DNA from: Tritrichomonas musculus | Lineage: Eukaryota; Parabasalia; Tritrichomonadida; Tritrichomonadidae | NCBI GenBank assembly: GCA_039105265.1 | Contig: JAPFFF010000028.1 | Span: 186,001-250,000 of the forward strand | DNA: 64,000 nucleotides | Direction of reading: 5' to 3' | In this document: in pieces, positions 50,123 through 60,045 of the stretch | Numbering within the stretch: the stretch's first letter is position 1 | Layout: every line of letters begins with the position of its first letter | Made by a program: the position numbers and the translations under genes | Notes under the pieces: generated by a model | Told to the model about the DNA's origin: nothing | The model's database searches: none | Seen by the model: only the letters and a program-made list of their open reading frames with translations

Positions 50123-51970
50123 TTACAAACAACATATTAATAAACCATAATCACAACAATGACGATCTTTGATTCCTTTTCTCGACATTTCATAAACGAG
50201 TCCATCATGATAATTTTCGGCAATTAATTCGTACAAATCATAAGCTGTTGTTTTCAAGTTTTCCGGGCATTCGAAGAAACACACGAGGAGAGTGTCACAC
50301 AAAGCAATTTGTGGTTCAACAGTTGCCTTAAAAATGCCAAAAGTGAACAACAACGCGAAGCAGCAAATGAAAATCTTAAACATTTCTTTTGTATCATCAG
50401 AATAATCATTTCTCTCTTTAAACATCAAATGACCGAAAGCGTAACCGATGAAAGCAGAAGCAATTCCAAATATAAATGAATTAAGTCTAGTTGCTTCCTT
50501 TATAATGCAAGCAGTTGTAATAACACGAACAAAACGAGTCACCATGAGTTCAATGACTCTTTTACAGCCCGATACATAAGGAATTCCAAAAGTTGCGCAA
50601 TAAACAAGAGCAAAACGATTAATTGTCATTAGACAACATTTTAAAACACATAAAATACAACGCGCAATACACTGAAAAATGCAACAGCAAAATGAATAAG
50701 TTTTCATTTTATTTATGCTCGAATCAGTGCTGTCAATAATAAACTCAAGAATTTCAACTATTGATAGAATAAAGCCTGCAAGTGCAGCACTACCAAAACT
50801 GGTTGTCATTGCCCGCTTGTATGATTGACATACTGGACTGTTCGGGAAATAGTCAGTATCATTTAAAAAGTACCAACTCGCAGCGACGCCAGAAACAGTC
50901 AGATATTCAACATATTCGAAAGTCAAAGTTGTCCAAAAATATGAAAAAGCAACGTATAAATAGAGAAGATTATTAATTCCTCGTTTTTGAATATAAAAAA
51001 TCAATGCACAGAAAAAAGCATCAATGACCAATGTAGACAACACTTGATACAAACAGAAACAGATGAGAGACGGATACTCTGTAAGAAGCTTCGAACTCAT
51101 GATGAGGAATTTTGATGACAATTCAATACTTTGGCATGAAAAAAAATAAAAAAGTAAAAGAAAAATTAAATAAAATATAGGAAATACAAATGCAAAGCCA
51201 TTTCCGCCATACATCAAATACAATATCGATGCCATAATGGAGTAAATAAAGCCAACGCACATTCCAGTGCCGAGGTAAAACAAAGGACAACAAGAGAGGA
51301 ATAAATAATGAATAATATTTGAAATAATGCCGATAGAAAGGCCAATTAAACCTGAATGTATAATGTCTTTCGTTTTCATTGAATCTATCTTAATTGAAAT
51401 CGAGCGGTTACCGTCACTTTTTAATAGAATTAAATAAATTAATAAAAAAATTGAAATTAAAAATTGAATCCAAAAAAAAATGGACCAACAAAGATCGTTG
51501 AATTTTTTCTCTTTTTTGGAGTTTTCTGAAAATATGTGGGGATTGAAGGCTTCTCTTGTAGACCAATATTGAGAATATTCTGTATGATGAGATGGAATCT
51601 GTTGCCATTGATCAATCGTAATATCTTGATAATTAATATCAAACGGATTGTATTCGGATGACTCTATATAAGATGAACTTTCTGAGCTGTTTTCACTTTG
51701 TGTTGACTGATGTGTTTCACTGGGAATTACTGCTGGTTGAGGACTGTTTATTGGCATCGCTACTGCATCGGGATATGTGTTTTGAGTTTGTGGTTCAGAA
51801 TAATATTGTCCTACATTATAATCTTCATTAGGATTTGAATAAGGATTAAAAGGGTTTGCATAAGGATTAATCGGAATTGCATTAGGATTAGTTGTATTAG
51901 GATTGGAATTTATTGGCAGGCCATAAGGATTTTGAGGATATACTCTTTGGTTCCCATAGAAGAAGTTCAT
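50123..51970 (-). CDS. Choline transporter-like (CTL/PNS1) membrane protein
   Basis: 615 residues. Residues 1-150 are an Asn/Pro/Tyr-rich, probably disordered cytosolic tail (N-P-Y-x-N-P repeats). From about 160 on there are some nine or ten transmembrane segments, beginning S-I-F-F-W-I-Q-F-L-I-S-I-F-L. CTL-family signs: F-W-T-T-L-T-F-E-Y-V-E near 345, V-S-G-V-A-A-S-W-Y-F, S-F-G-S-A-A-L-A-G-F, and the late block N-R-F-A-L-V-Y-C-A-T-F-G-I-P-Y. The family moves choline or related solutes across the plasma or organelle membrane. The start is the first ATG; the frame is intact. Confidence 0.85.
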   Translation of the reverse strand: MNFFYGNQRVYPQNPYGLPINSNPNTTNPNAIPINPYANPFNPYSNPNEDYNVGQYYSEPQTQNTYPDAVAMPINSPQPAVIPSETHQSTQSENSSESSSYIESSEYNPFDINYQDITIDQWQQIPSHHTEYSQYWSTREAFNPHIFSENSKKEKKFNDLCWSIFFWIQFLISIFLLIYLILLKSDGNRSISIKIDSMKTKDIIHSGLIGLSIGIISNIIHYLFLSCCPLFYLGTGMCVGFIYSIMASILYLMYGGNGFAFVFPIFYLIFLLLFYFFSCQSIELSSKFLIMSSKLLTEYPSLICFCLYQVLSTLVIDAFFCALIFYIQKRGINNLLYLYVAFSYFWTTLTFEYVEYLTVSGVAASWYFLNDTDYFPNSPVCQSYKRAMTTSFGSAALAGFILSIVEILEFIIDSTDSSINKMKTYSFCCCIFQCIARCILCVLKCCLMTINRFALVYCATFGIPYVSGCKRVIELMVTRFVRVITTACIIKEATRLNSFIFGIASAFIGYAFGHLMFKERNDYSDDTKEMFKIFICCFALLFTFGIFKATVEPQIALCDTLLVCFFECPENLKTTAYDLYELIAENYHDGLVYEMSRKGIKDRHCCDYGLLICCL

Positions 51971-52758
51971 TTTTATTTTGAATTGGAATAAAATCTTTAC
52001 CGTTTTTTTATTATTTTAATTTTTTACCAGAATCCATAATATAAAATAATATATTATTTATTTTCTAATATTTTAAAACTAAATATAATATATATTGACT
52101 TTAATCATTATAAAAACTTAAATTTTGGAAAAGATATACATATTTTTAAAATTTTGTTTTATGAACTTTTTGAAATATCAAAAGTAAATTTTACATATTA
52201 ACTAAAGTAGAACCAATATCTCATGGGAACAGAAGAGTACATTGATAATTGAACAATTGCCTCTTTTAGTAGTTGTTGTACTATTTACCAATCTTATTGT
52301 TTCTGGAAAATGATATTTTTTTTTGAAAAGATGAGTTCTTCGGTGTCTTCAAAACTTATTAATTCATTTAATTTTCAAAAATCTTATTAATTCATGTTTA
52401 TCTTCATTCTCTCTCAATTTTTGTTTTATATTAAACCACAGAAATTCTTTTGAATACGACAATAAACTGAGTTCAAAAAACTTTACCTCCATTTCAAATT
52501 TTAAATCATTTTATCTTTTTTATCAAACAATATAATTGCATTATTCTTCAGTAATAATATATTATATAATTACCATAATATTAATTAAATTATAAAAAAG
52601 TAATTCATATTTAAAATATAAAGATATGATTATTTTAAATTGAGAGGGAGGTAATGTTTTTTGAACAAGGTTTAGATTTTAATTTAATTTCTCATTGTCG
52701 ATTCAAAAAAATTGAGTTATCTTATTGAATTATTTCAATAATTTAATAATAAAAGATT

Positions 52759-53540
52759 AATGTTTAATTTAGACCATTTCCAAGTTATTGATGTTGAAAA
52801 TGTTTCAAATGAATACAGAAAACTAGAAAACTGATAAAACATGCATGTTGGTCATGATAAGATATGGAAGATCGTTTTACTTGTATAATAATCCAAATAT
52901 TTTTAATTTAAAAGGAATTGTCAATGTTTTATCAGTCATTCATGGCTCAAATGAAGATTATAATAATACTATGGTCACAGAATATTTACCGAATGGCACA
53001 ATATATCAACTCAAATGGCTCAATAAATGATAAGATGAATCCAACAATTAAAAGCAAAATAATTTTTGGTGTTGCAGCCACAATGAAGAGACTTCATCGG
53101 AATAATATTATTACCTCATAGAAAATTATTACCTCATTATGTTTATTTTGATAAATTTATGGAGCCAAAAATCAAATTAGCGTCCATATCTACTTTAATT
53201 AACGATACAGCAAAATTTGAACATGAAAGATATATTGAAATGGAACAATTTTTAATGGCACCAGAATTACTTGATATTGATAATGGTAATAATCCAAATT
53301 TCGCCAGCGATGTTTACCAATATGGACTATTTCTCTACCTAATGTTTGATACTGATCTAAAATTTCGAAGTTCAACAGGATCCATAATAGTAGCCAGATC
53401 TTTTGTCCAATATGGAATATCTGTTACGAGTGGGCGAAGATATGTTAGACCTAACAACGTCCCTGATCATTACTGGAACCTAATTGAGCAGTGTTTACAG
53501 CTGGATCCAACTCTTCGGCCAATGAATTGCATAAATTGAA
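52759..53540 (+). pseudogene. TKL-type kinase relic
   Basis: Starts M-F-N-L-D-H-F-Q-V-I-D like trichomonad TKL kinases. The frame then breaks, and no glycine loop remains. V-T-E-Y-L-P-N-G-T (hinge region), M-K-R-L-H-R-N-N-I-I (just before the lost HRD), M-A-P-E-L-L near 53256, S-D-V-Y-Q-Y-G and L-I-E-Q-C-L-Q-L-D-P-T-L-R-P (subdomain XI) are readable across three frames. Catalytic loop and DFG are missing. It ends abruptly against the minus-strand LRR piece at 53540, so a rearrangement joined them. Confidence 0.75.
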
Positions 53541-54529
53541 TGAATATTCTTCTATCTTTGTTACTGCGGCAGGAATTTTTATCTGTTTTAATGATTCACA
53601 TGATTGAAAAGCAGCTTTTTCAATTGTAGTAATAGAAGAAGGAATAAATACTTCTTTTAATGACTTGCATTTACTGAACGTTCCTTTTGCTATTGAGGTC
53701 ACAGAAAATGGAATTGATACTTTTTCCAATGAAGGACATTCCATGAATGCAAAATTATCAATTGAATCTATTGAAGAAGGGATATTAATTCGTCTCAATT
53801 TCTTACATCCTTTGAAATAAGAAGATCCAATTTCAATATTTGTAAAGGACAATAAATAATTTATAATTTCTTCATTATTTCTATCTGCTGCAAGATATAG
53901 TGCTGTTATGTAAAATAAAGCAAGGAATTTCATTTATAAATTCATGAAATTTTATCAAAAATCATGAATAAATATTATTTAAATGAAGAAATATAAAAAT
54001 GTCATGAAAAAAATTAATAGTTAGAAATATGATTAAAATAAAAGTAATTTGAATTGTATTTAAAAAGAAGGCATGTATTATTATCTTATGATTGATATCT
54101 ACATTCCTTTCTTGTAAAAAATATAGAACAATGTCGAGGTAATTATATTGGCATACATAAAAAAAGATACTATATGACATCATTTCACTTGGGAAAAATG
54201 CATAATTATGATAATGAAAACAGTAAGAATTAATGGATGAATCAAAGTCATCTATTTTTTCTTCTTCTTCTTCTTCATTATCAATATTATTTTTAAGAAT
54301 GAAATTTGCAATCTCATTATGATGACATTTAATTGCTTCTCCTAGAACTTTATCATATGAACCATTTGGTGGTCGAACCTTATTTTCTTTTAAAAAATCA
54401 ATCATTTCAGATGGATTTTCATTATGAATCAAATAAAGCCAAATTTCTGGTTTTATTTCGGCTTTATTAAAATACAGATATTTGAAAATTTGAATTGATC
54501 CATGAAATGCTGCGTATTCAATTAGTGTT

Positions 54530-54566
<37 letters not shown>

Positions 54567-55208
54567 AGAAACATAATTTATGCTGCGTATTCAATTATAA
54601 TTTGTTTCAAAAATTGATATTTATATTTTGCTATCAAGCGGATAATTAGTTTTTGAAATATATGTTGTAAATTCTTCTATCATATCTTTTCGAATTATTT
54701 CACATATATATGTTTCATTCTCACCATCTTTTCGATAATCATCATATTTTTCTTGAAATTGTTCTTTTGGCATAAATTTATTGATTGCTTCTTTGTCAAT
54801 ATAATTCTTAATTTCTTCATAGAAATACTCTGGATATTTCCTTATTATATATTTGTCTTGAGTGATTATTTTAACAATTGATTCGTTTAATGTAAGAATT
54901 TTTTCTTTGATCATAAATAAAAGAATTATTTTATGACTCTTAAAAATATGGAAAATTTCTAAGTTTGTAAAGTTTTTTTTGATATCTGTTTCAAAGATTA
55001 AAATTATTTTTTTAATTTTGTTGAAAAAATCAGAATTTCTACGATGATTTTTTATGATATTTGAAATTATTGCAAGTGTTGATATCATTACTTGACGAAC
55101 ATCAAAAAAATTATCCTCTAAAACGATTTGTTTCAAGTTTTCATATTCTTCTTCAATATCATCTCCTTTTTCAATGATTTTTATAATATGGCTTTGTATT
55201 ACTTTCAT
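53540..55208 (-). pseudogene. DUF3447 / ankyrin / BspA-LRR chimera, broken
   Basis: In gene order: the N-terminal region and hallmark E-N-E-T-Y-I-C-E-I-I (55208-54621); a break with poly-A tract and duplication (54507-54597); the DUF3447 core L-I-E-Y-A-A-F-H-G-S to Y-V-C-Q-Y-N-Y-L (54540-54060); a spacer; an ankyrin module I-T-A-L-Y-L-A-A-D-R-N-N (about 53930-53830). The module passes in frame into BspA-type repeats (F-K-G-C-K-K-L-R-R-I-N-I-P-S-S) that run to about 53540. The open frame beyond that is antisense to the kinase relic and not part of the family. At least two breaks. Confidence 0.75.
54507..54597. repeat. 18-bp direct repeat flanking a poly-T insertion
   Basis: ATGCTGCGTATTCAATTA at 54507-54524 and 54580-54597 surrounds about 55 bp that are mostly a T run (54532-54565) with short unique ends. 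The repeated bases are coding (L-I-E-Y-A-A on the minus strand). The picture resembles an insertion with target duplication and an A tail in the gene's sense, or a repair event with filler sequence. Confidence 0.7.
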
Positions 55209-55654
55209 TTTCTCAATATGCTCTTTGAGATTCAGTGTCTAAATGTCTAATTGAATCAATTTTTTCTGTGTTTTATATAAAAGTATTTGATAATTAGAAT
55301 TATAAAATATATAAAAACATAATATATTATATTTATGAAATATTTATTCTTTTAATTTTTAAATTAATTAAAAATGAAATAAGATATGTATTATTTTTAT
55401 TGAGTTAATTGAATCATTGAAATGAGAAGGAGGTAGAACCATTCAAAAAGTGAACATTTCTCAATTTGATAAGATTTTCTCATTTGTAATCACAAAATGC
55501 ATTGATATAACAGATGGATGGCTTTATATTTCATTTATTAAAATGTATACAATAAAAACATTTTTTTTTATGAATAATGATCATAATTATCTTTATAATA
55601 TCGTTACAATATTGAAAGAATTTCATTAACAAAAAGTATTTCTCGCATGTCTAA

Positions 55655-55801
55655 AGTAGTAATATGAAGAAAGCTTTTGATTTGATGACACAAGTAGCAA
55701 ATAAAAAAAAAATTACTAAGAGCACAATATGATCTTGGCAATATACACTTTGAAGGGAAATGTATCAAACGAGATGTGAACAAATCCATCTGCGATGTAT
55801 A
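55655..55801 (+). pseudogene. Sel1-repeat fragment
   Basis: Reads K-K-A-F-D-L-M-T-Q-V-A-N-K and, in another frame, R-A-Q-Y-D-L-G-N-I-H-F-E-G-K-C-I-K-R-D-V-N-K before a stop. This is nearly the pattern of the repeat Y-H-E-G-K-C-I-E-R-D-I-E-K in the kinase-Sel1 protein at 5350-9141. Little more than one repeat remains. Confidence 0.6.
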
Positions 55802-56457
55802 AGGCTCAAAATGGTCCAAGATCAGTCAATTTTTCAATCAAAAAACAAGCACAATGTGTAAAAACCGTTTTTTTACAACTCCAACAAACATCAAAACAGC
55901 GATCAAAGACATCAAACGACTCAAAGAAGACAATCCTTCCAACTAAAAATCGTTCAAATCTTCGGGGCTGGTTTTTAAACAACCACAAAACGGCGAAAGA
56001 ATTTTGGATTCACGTAAATCGAAAGACAAAGCCAGAACAAGATGTAATTTCATACTTAGATGCAGTTGAAGATAGCACGGTTAAAACAACAGGTGAAAAT
56101 ATTTGCATTCAAAGATTTTCACCTAGAATGCCAAATAGTCACTGGACAGAACTCAACAAGGCAAGGTGCGATCGTCTTGAGAAGATGGGATTGATGACTG
56201 ACTCTTGAAGAGCGGAAATGCAGAAATCAGAGAAATTTGAAATAGATAAAGAAATTTTGAATGTGTTGAAATCAGATCAGAAACTTTGGAATAAGTACAA
56301 AGAGCTGCCTGACCTTTACGTGAGAATTAGGATTCAATCAATACAGCAGGCAAAAGGAAATGATAAATTGTTCAAGAGTCGCTTGGATAAATTTATTGAA
56401 AATACATTAAATGGGAAAATATATGGAAATCGGAATGATGGAGGTAGATTGAACTAA
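55795..56457 (+). pseudogene. YdeI/OmpD-associated family protein, broken
   Basis: From about 55948: R-G-W-F-L-N-N-H, K-E-F-W-I, I-S-Y-L-D-A-V-E, I-Q-R-F-S-P-R-M-P-N-S-H-W, L-N-K-A-R-C-D-R-L-E-K-M-G-L-M-T; after a TGA at 56206 the same frame continues R-A-E-M to the usual C-terminus with I-Q-S-I-Q-Q-A-K. The block A-L-C-F-G-W-I-D, normally right after D-A-V-E, is missing in frame (about 8 residues). The first 50 residues do not match the family. The family is bacterial and sparse in eukaryotes, so lateral gain followed by decay is likely. In bacteria it has been linked to stress and bacteriocin tolerance, but its biochemistry is unclear. Confidence 0.72.
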
Positions 56458-56756
56458 ATATGAACTCAATTAAGCAAATATGAAATATAATATGATAAAT
56501 TACAAAATGAAATTTGGAAGCAGGCAACTGCATACAATTACAAAGATTAAACAAAAGTAAAAGATTTCAAAATTCATATATAAATAAATATGAATGAAAT
56601 ATTCTTTAATGTTCTTGTATATATTAATTTTGTATTTGGTTAGTTAATTCCGGGTTATTCTGATTATATAAATATAAATATAAATATTCCTGATGTGCAA
56701 TTCACAAGTTTGATTTAAAATGAAAGAAATTATGTGAAATAAACAATTTTTTAAGT

Positions 56757-56966
56757 TTAAATTCCATCCCCTCCTCCTCCACCATGACCATCTCCACCAT
56801 AATCACCACAGCCATAACCATCTACACCATAACAATCACAATCATCATAATTAATGGAACTATTGCAGGTATTGTGATGATTTGTTGAACAATATTTTGA
56901 CTGTGGTTGTGAGTTAAAATAGTAATTCATTGATTTTCTTGAATTTTGGATATAATTATCCCACAT
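56757..56966 (-). CDS. Gly-rich tail of the DUF2207 protein in a second frame
   Basis: 70 codons overlapping the last 40 bases of the DUF2207 gene in the -1 frame. It reads M-W-D-N-Y-I-Q-N-S-R-K and ends in a Gly/Tyr/Asp-rich tail (Y-G-C-G-D-Y-G-G-D-G-H-G-G-G-G-G-D). DUF2207 proteins of bacteria typically finish with just such a poly-Gly tail after the last membrane helix, so this is probably the true C-terminus, separated by one frame break at 56927-56966. A programmed frameshift, an indel or a sequence error could all explain it. Confidence 0.65.
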   Translation of the reverse strand: MWDNYIQNSRKSMNYYFNSQPQSKYCSTNHHNTCNSSINYDDCDCYGVDGYGCGDYGGDGHGGGGGDGI

Positions 56967-58687
56967 ATTAAAATGATTATAGAGATAAGAATTGCCTTCA
57001 TTTCTTGTTTCAGTTGAATCAAATTATTTTTATGAATGATCATTCTTAGAGGAGGATCAATTTTTAATTCGTCAAATTTACTTTTCCATATTTTGCTCAT
57101 TCCAAAAACATATGCATAAGGTAATAAGTTATAATATAATTGAGGATCATCTATTAAAAGTAACTTTATTTTTTCTTTACTTGTATCATGAATAAATTTT
57201 TTTAAACCAACAGCTTCATTAAGAATGTTAATAATTTCATCAGCTGGACAAATAATGTTAATTGAATAAAATATGATTGCATAACAAAACACGCATAATA
57301 AAATTTTTGAAACCTTCTCCATTATCTCATCGTTAATATAGAAAGTATATATTATTGTGGTTATTATCGAAAATGTTAATATTTCATTAAATTTTACGTC
57401 ATTCGACTTTTGCATAATTTTATCATACGCATAATCATATCCTATCATCCAAATTATGAATATAGAAAGATAAAAAAAGAATCCATGAAAATAATACAAT
57501 TTTGATGATATATTCATTTTGCATGAAATATATGGAAAGAAACTCATCAAAAATCCACTAAGTAAAGCAAATAAAAAAGAAACGCGTACACTATTTTGGT
57601 TGTAAATTATAAATTGAATACTGTTGACTTCATCACACACTTTCATTATTGTTTGATAAAATTTATTTTCAAGCGAACTTACATTTACTTCATCTCCATT
57701 TTTAAAAATATCATCAAATAATATATGCTGATGTTTAGGTGCTCTTTCTGGTAATTTATTACATGTTTTTGTTAAAATTGTTTCATTTTCATCAACAAAA
57801 GTTATTGAAATGAAATTCATGTTTGCCCAATAGTATATTAGTGATGTAACATCATTTGCTGAAATGTATTGATACATAAACTTATCAATATAAAGAGGAT
57901 CTATATAGTTTTTTATTCTGAAATTCATCACTTGTATCAATTTATTTTTATTGAAAAATAAAAATTTGACAGCAAAAAGAATAGAAAGAATTATTGAGCA
58001 GATAATTATAATCAAAAATGGAGTTAAATCATGATATACTGACAAAATATTATCATCAAAATACAAATCAAATGTAAGTCCATTATATTTTGATAAATTA
58101 CCTGCAACAGCAATTATTGTATTTTTAGTTTTGTCATATGAATACTTATCATTAGAAGAATATGAAGTTCTTCCAATATAAAAATTTGAATGCTTATATC
58201 CATTTGGTAATTGAAGAAATACATTGGCACAATGAATATTCGCATTCCAACCAAAACCAATAACGTTTAAGAAAATTGCATTTGGATTGCGTGGTTTTGT
58301 TATATAATAATCATATGATATGTGAATTGTTTGTGTTTGGTTTTGTTTTTTAATTCCATCTGTGATGTATAAACTTAAATATTTATAAACATTTTCACGA
58401 GATGTAAATTCAATGCTATATGGATAATTTAATAGTTGGTCACCTTTCTTGAGTTTGACATCAATGTTTCTTGCTCTATCACCCGAATGAACTGGAATTC
58501 TTCGTACAATGCCTGTACTATATTGACCAAGGTACTTAATTTTGATATCTTCGGTTACATGCAAAGTTCGATTAGCTTTGATATCAAATGAAACATCATA
58601 TCTTATGATTTCAAAAGCATAGTTCTGATTTGATGCTAATGCAATTGGTAGAAAAATTGGAAGAGTCGCAAACAAAATATTAACCAT
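56927..58687 (-). CDS. DUF2207 membrane protein
   Basis: 586 residues from M-V-N-I-L (58687); an upstream ATG at 58720 is also possible but the signal peptide fits the second (M-V-N-I-L-F-A-T-L-P-I-F-L-P-I-A-L-A). The extracytoplasmic N-terminal domain has the DUF2207 signs R-Y-D-V-S-F-D-I, L-H-V-T-E-D-I, G-I-V-R-R-I-P and G-W-N-A-N-I-H. A transmembrane segment lies near 230, a cytosolic domain (Y-I-D-P-L-Y-I, V-T-S-L-I-Y-Y-W-A) at about 265-350, then three helices, another soluble part ending F-G-M-S-K-I-W, and a last helix. DUF2207 is a bacterial family of unknown job in the cell envelope; lateral gain is likely. Confidence 0.8.
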   Translation of the reverse strand: MVNILFATLPIFLPIALASNQNYAFEIIRYDVSFDIKANRTLHVTEDIKIKYLGQYSTGIVRRIPVHSGDRARNIDVKLKKGDQLLNYPYSIEFTSRENVYKYLSLYITDGIKKQNQTQTIHISYDYYITKPRNPNAIFLNVIGFGWNANIHCANVFLQLPNGYKHSNFYIGRTSYSSNDKYSYDKTKNTIIAVAGNLSKYNGLTFDLYFDDNILSVYHDLTPFLIIIICSIILSILFAVKFLFFNKNKLIQVMNFRIKNYIDPLYIDKFMYQYISANDVTSLIYYWANMNFISITFVDENETILTKTCNKLPERAPKHQHILFDDIFKNGDEVNVSSLENKFYQTIMKVCDEVNSIQFIIYNQNSVRVSFLFALLSGFLMSFFPYISCKMNISSKLYYFHGFFFYLSIFIIWMIGYDYAYDKIMQKSNDVKFNEILTFSIITTIIYTFYINDEIMEKVSKILLCVFCYAIIFYSINIICPADEIINILNEAVGLKKFIHDTSKEKIKLLLIDDPQLYYNLLPYAYVFGMSKIWKSKFDELKIDPPLRMIIHKNNLIQLKQEMKAILISIIILICGIIISKIQENQ

Positions 58688-58846
58688 TTTAATAATGAAT
58701 TGTATAAAAAAAATTGACAAAAATATTTTGTTTAATTGACCAAAGATTTTTCACTTCAATTTTTAATTCAGTAAAGTAAATGATTATTGTATATTCCGAA
58801 TAAAATAAAATACTTTTTTATGCTTATTGTTTATTATATCTTGCCT

Positions 58847-58899
58847 AATTCAGCCTTCTGCAAATCTTCCATTATTTGCATAATATTGAAGGCTGAATT
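58847..58899. repeat. Interrupted hairpin AATTCAGCCTTC / GAAGGCTGAATT
   Basis: Perfect 12-bp outer arms and 7-bp inner arms TGCAAAT / ATTTGCA around a short loop, with a 7-base bulge on the right side. It lies upstream of the DUF2207 gene start and beside an unknown coding relic. Confidence 0.6.
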
Positions 58900-58969
58900 G
58901 TTTATTATGATGAAAATCACGTACTACAAGGTTATGGATCAATTTACTTAAATAAAATAGAATGGGTAA

Positions 58970-59254
58970 TTTCGCCGTGCTACTGCAATTCAAAAGAAAA
59001 TAAGAAAATCAATAATTGCATCTCTCATAAATAAGATTCATGACGTGACTGTTAAAGAACTTGATGGAAAAAAGCCAAAACTCGTTATTTTTGATCCTGG
59101 TTCCAGTTAAAATTCACTCGATTTTATCAATGAGGCAAATAATATCTGCAATTGGGAAAAAGGTGATACTTGCCCAGTAATGTACAAAATTGGGTATCCA
59201 AAAAATCAAAATTGGCAAAACTGCTTCTCTATCGTTTCAGAAGGAATTGGCTAA
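58970..59254 (+). pseudogene. Unidentified coding relic
   Basis: 94 codons with a single internal TAA. The text is protein-like: V-K-E-L-D-G-K-K-P-K-L-V-I-F-D-P-G-S-S, then C-N-W-E-K-G-D-T-C-P-V-M-Y-K-I-G-Y-P and N-W-Q-N-C-F-S-I-V-S-E-G-I-G. No start codon. Three cysteines and two tryptophans suggest a secreted or luminal protein. The family is not recognised. Confidence 0.45.
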
Positions 59255-59463
59255 ACGGTAAGAATAATAATAATAAAAATTACTTAAAATAATTTTTGGT
59301 CACAGAAGGTAATTGCTTCCCCCTTAATCGAAGCAGAAGGTAATTATCAAATTACTTGTCCAATGAAAATTTCGTCATCTTCCACCATCCATGTTTCAGT
59401 ATCATTCTTTTTATTTTTTTTTTTTTTTTTTTTTCCTCTTTTTAAATTGCAAAACAATAGGGA

Positions 59464-59536
59464 TGCGATGTGGAACAAAAGGTAGTTCATGAGATTCATT
59501 CTCTCAGAGTTGATGGTTCGAGTCCGTCCATCGCAC
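59464..59536 (+). tRNA. tRNA-Met-like gene (anticodon CAT)
   Basis: All four stems pair: acceptor TGCGATG/CATCGCA, D stem GAAC/GTTC, anticodon stem TGAGA/TCTCA with loop TTCATTC, T stem GATGG/CCGTC with loop TTCGAGT. The B box GGTTCGAGTCC is canonical and a T run follows at once as terminator. The anticodon reads CAT (Met). Odd points are a T at position 37 instead of a purine, an A11-T24 pair, and T1-A72. It could be a functional elongator-type tRNA-Met, or a decayed or diverged copy. Confidence 0.75.
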
Positions 59537-60045
59537 TTTTTTTATTTTTATTTTTATTTTCCTCTTTCTCTCCACTTTTTAAATATAGTTTTTAATCACT
59601 TATCATCTGAGGAAAATGTTCTCTATATTGCTTGTTCACACAGCATCTTCAATCTTCATAAGTATATTATTGAACTTGATATAATTATAAGCATTATTCA
59701 AAATGTGATTAGAATGCAATTTTGACAGATGAATAATGACCCTGCTTCTATCGTACATTGAAAATTTTTTTATTCGGTAGAAACCTGAGTTTTTTAGATT
59801 ATAAAAAAAATCTCTACTTGCTCTTGGTGAATGAATACTTTAAAATAAGGAGGAAATACGGCATGAAGACTCTTCTTGTGCTCCTCTTCCTCTTTCAACT
59901 CCACCACCAGGATTAAGTGCATCTGCAAAATTGATTGAAAAAGTTTTTAGTTCCTCCAATTTTCAAAGAAAAAAAATATAAATAAATGATCGTTAAAATT
60001 TTAAATTATAAGAATTTTTATTAAAATAAATAAATAATTCTTTTT

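Noticed and set aside
53451-53540. C-terminal 30 codons of the minus-strand LRR frame
   Set aside because: They are antisense to the conserved end of the kinase relic and show no repeat pattern, so the LRR part was ended at 53540.
59862-59920. Mini-frame M-K-T-L-L-V-L-L-F-L-F-Q resembling a signal peptide
   Set aside because: Only 17 codons, no continuing protein, and located in the 3' region of the long Sel1 gene.
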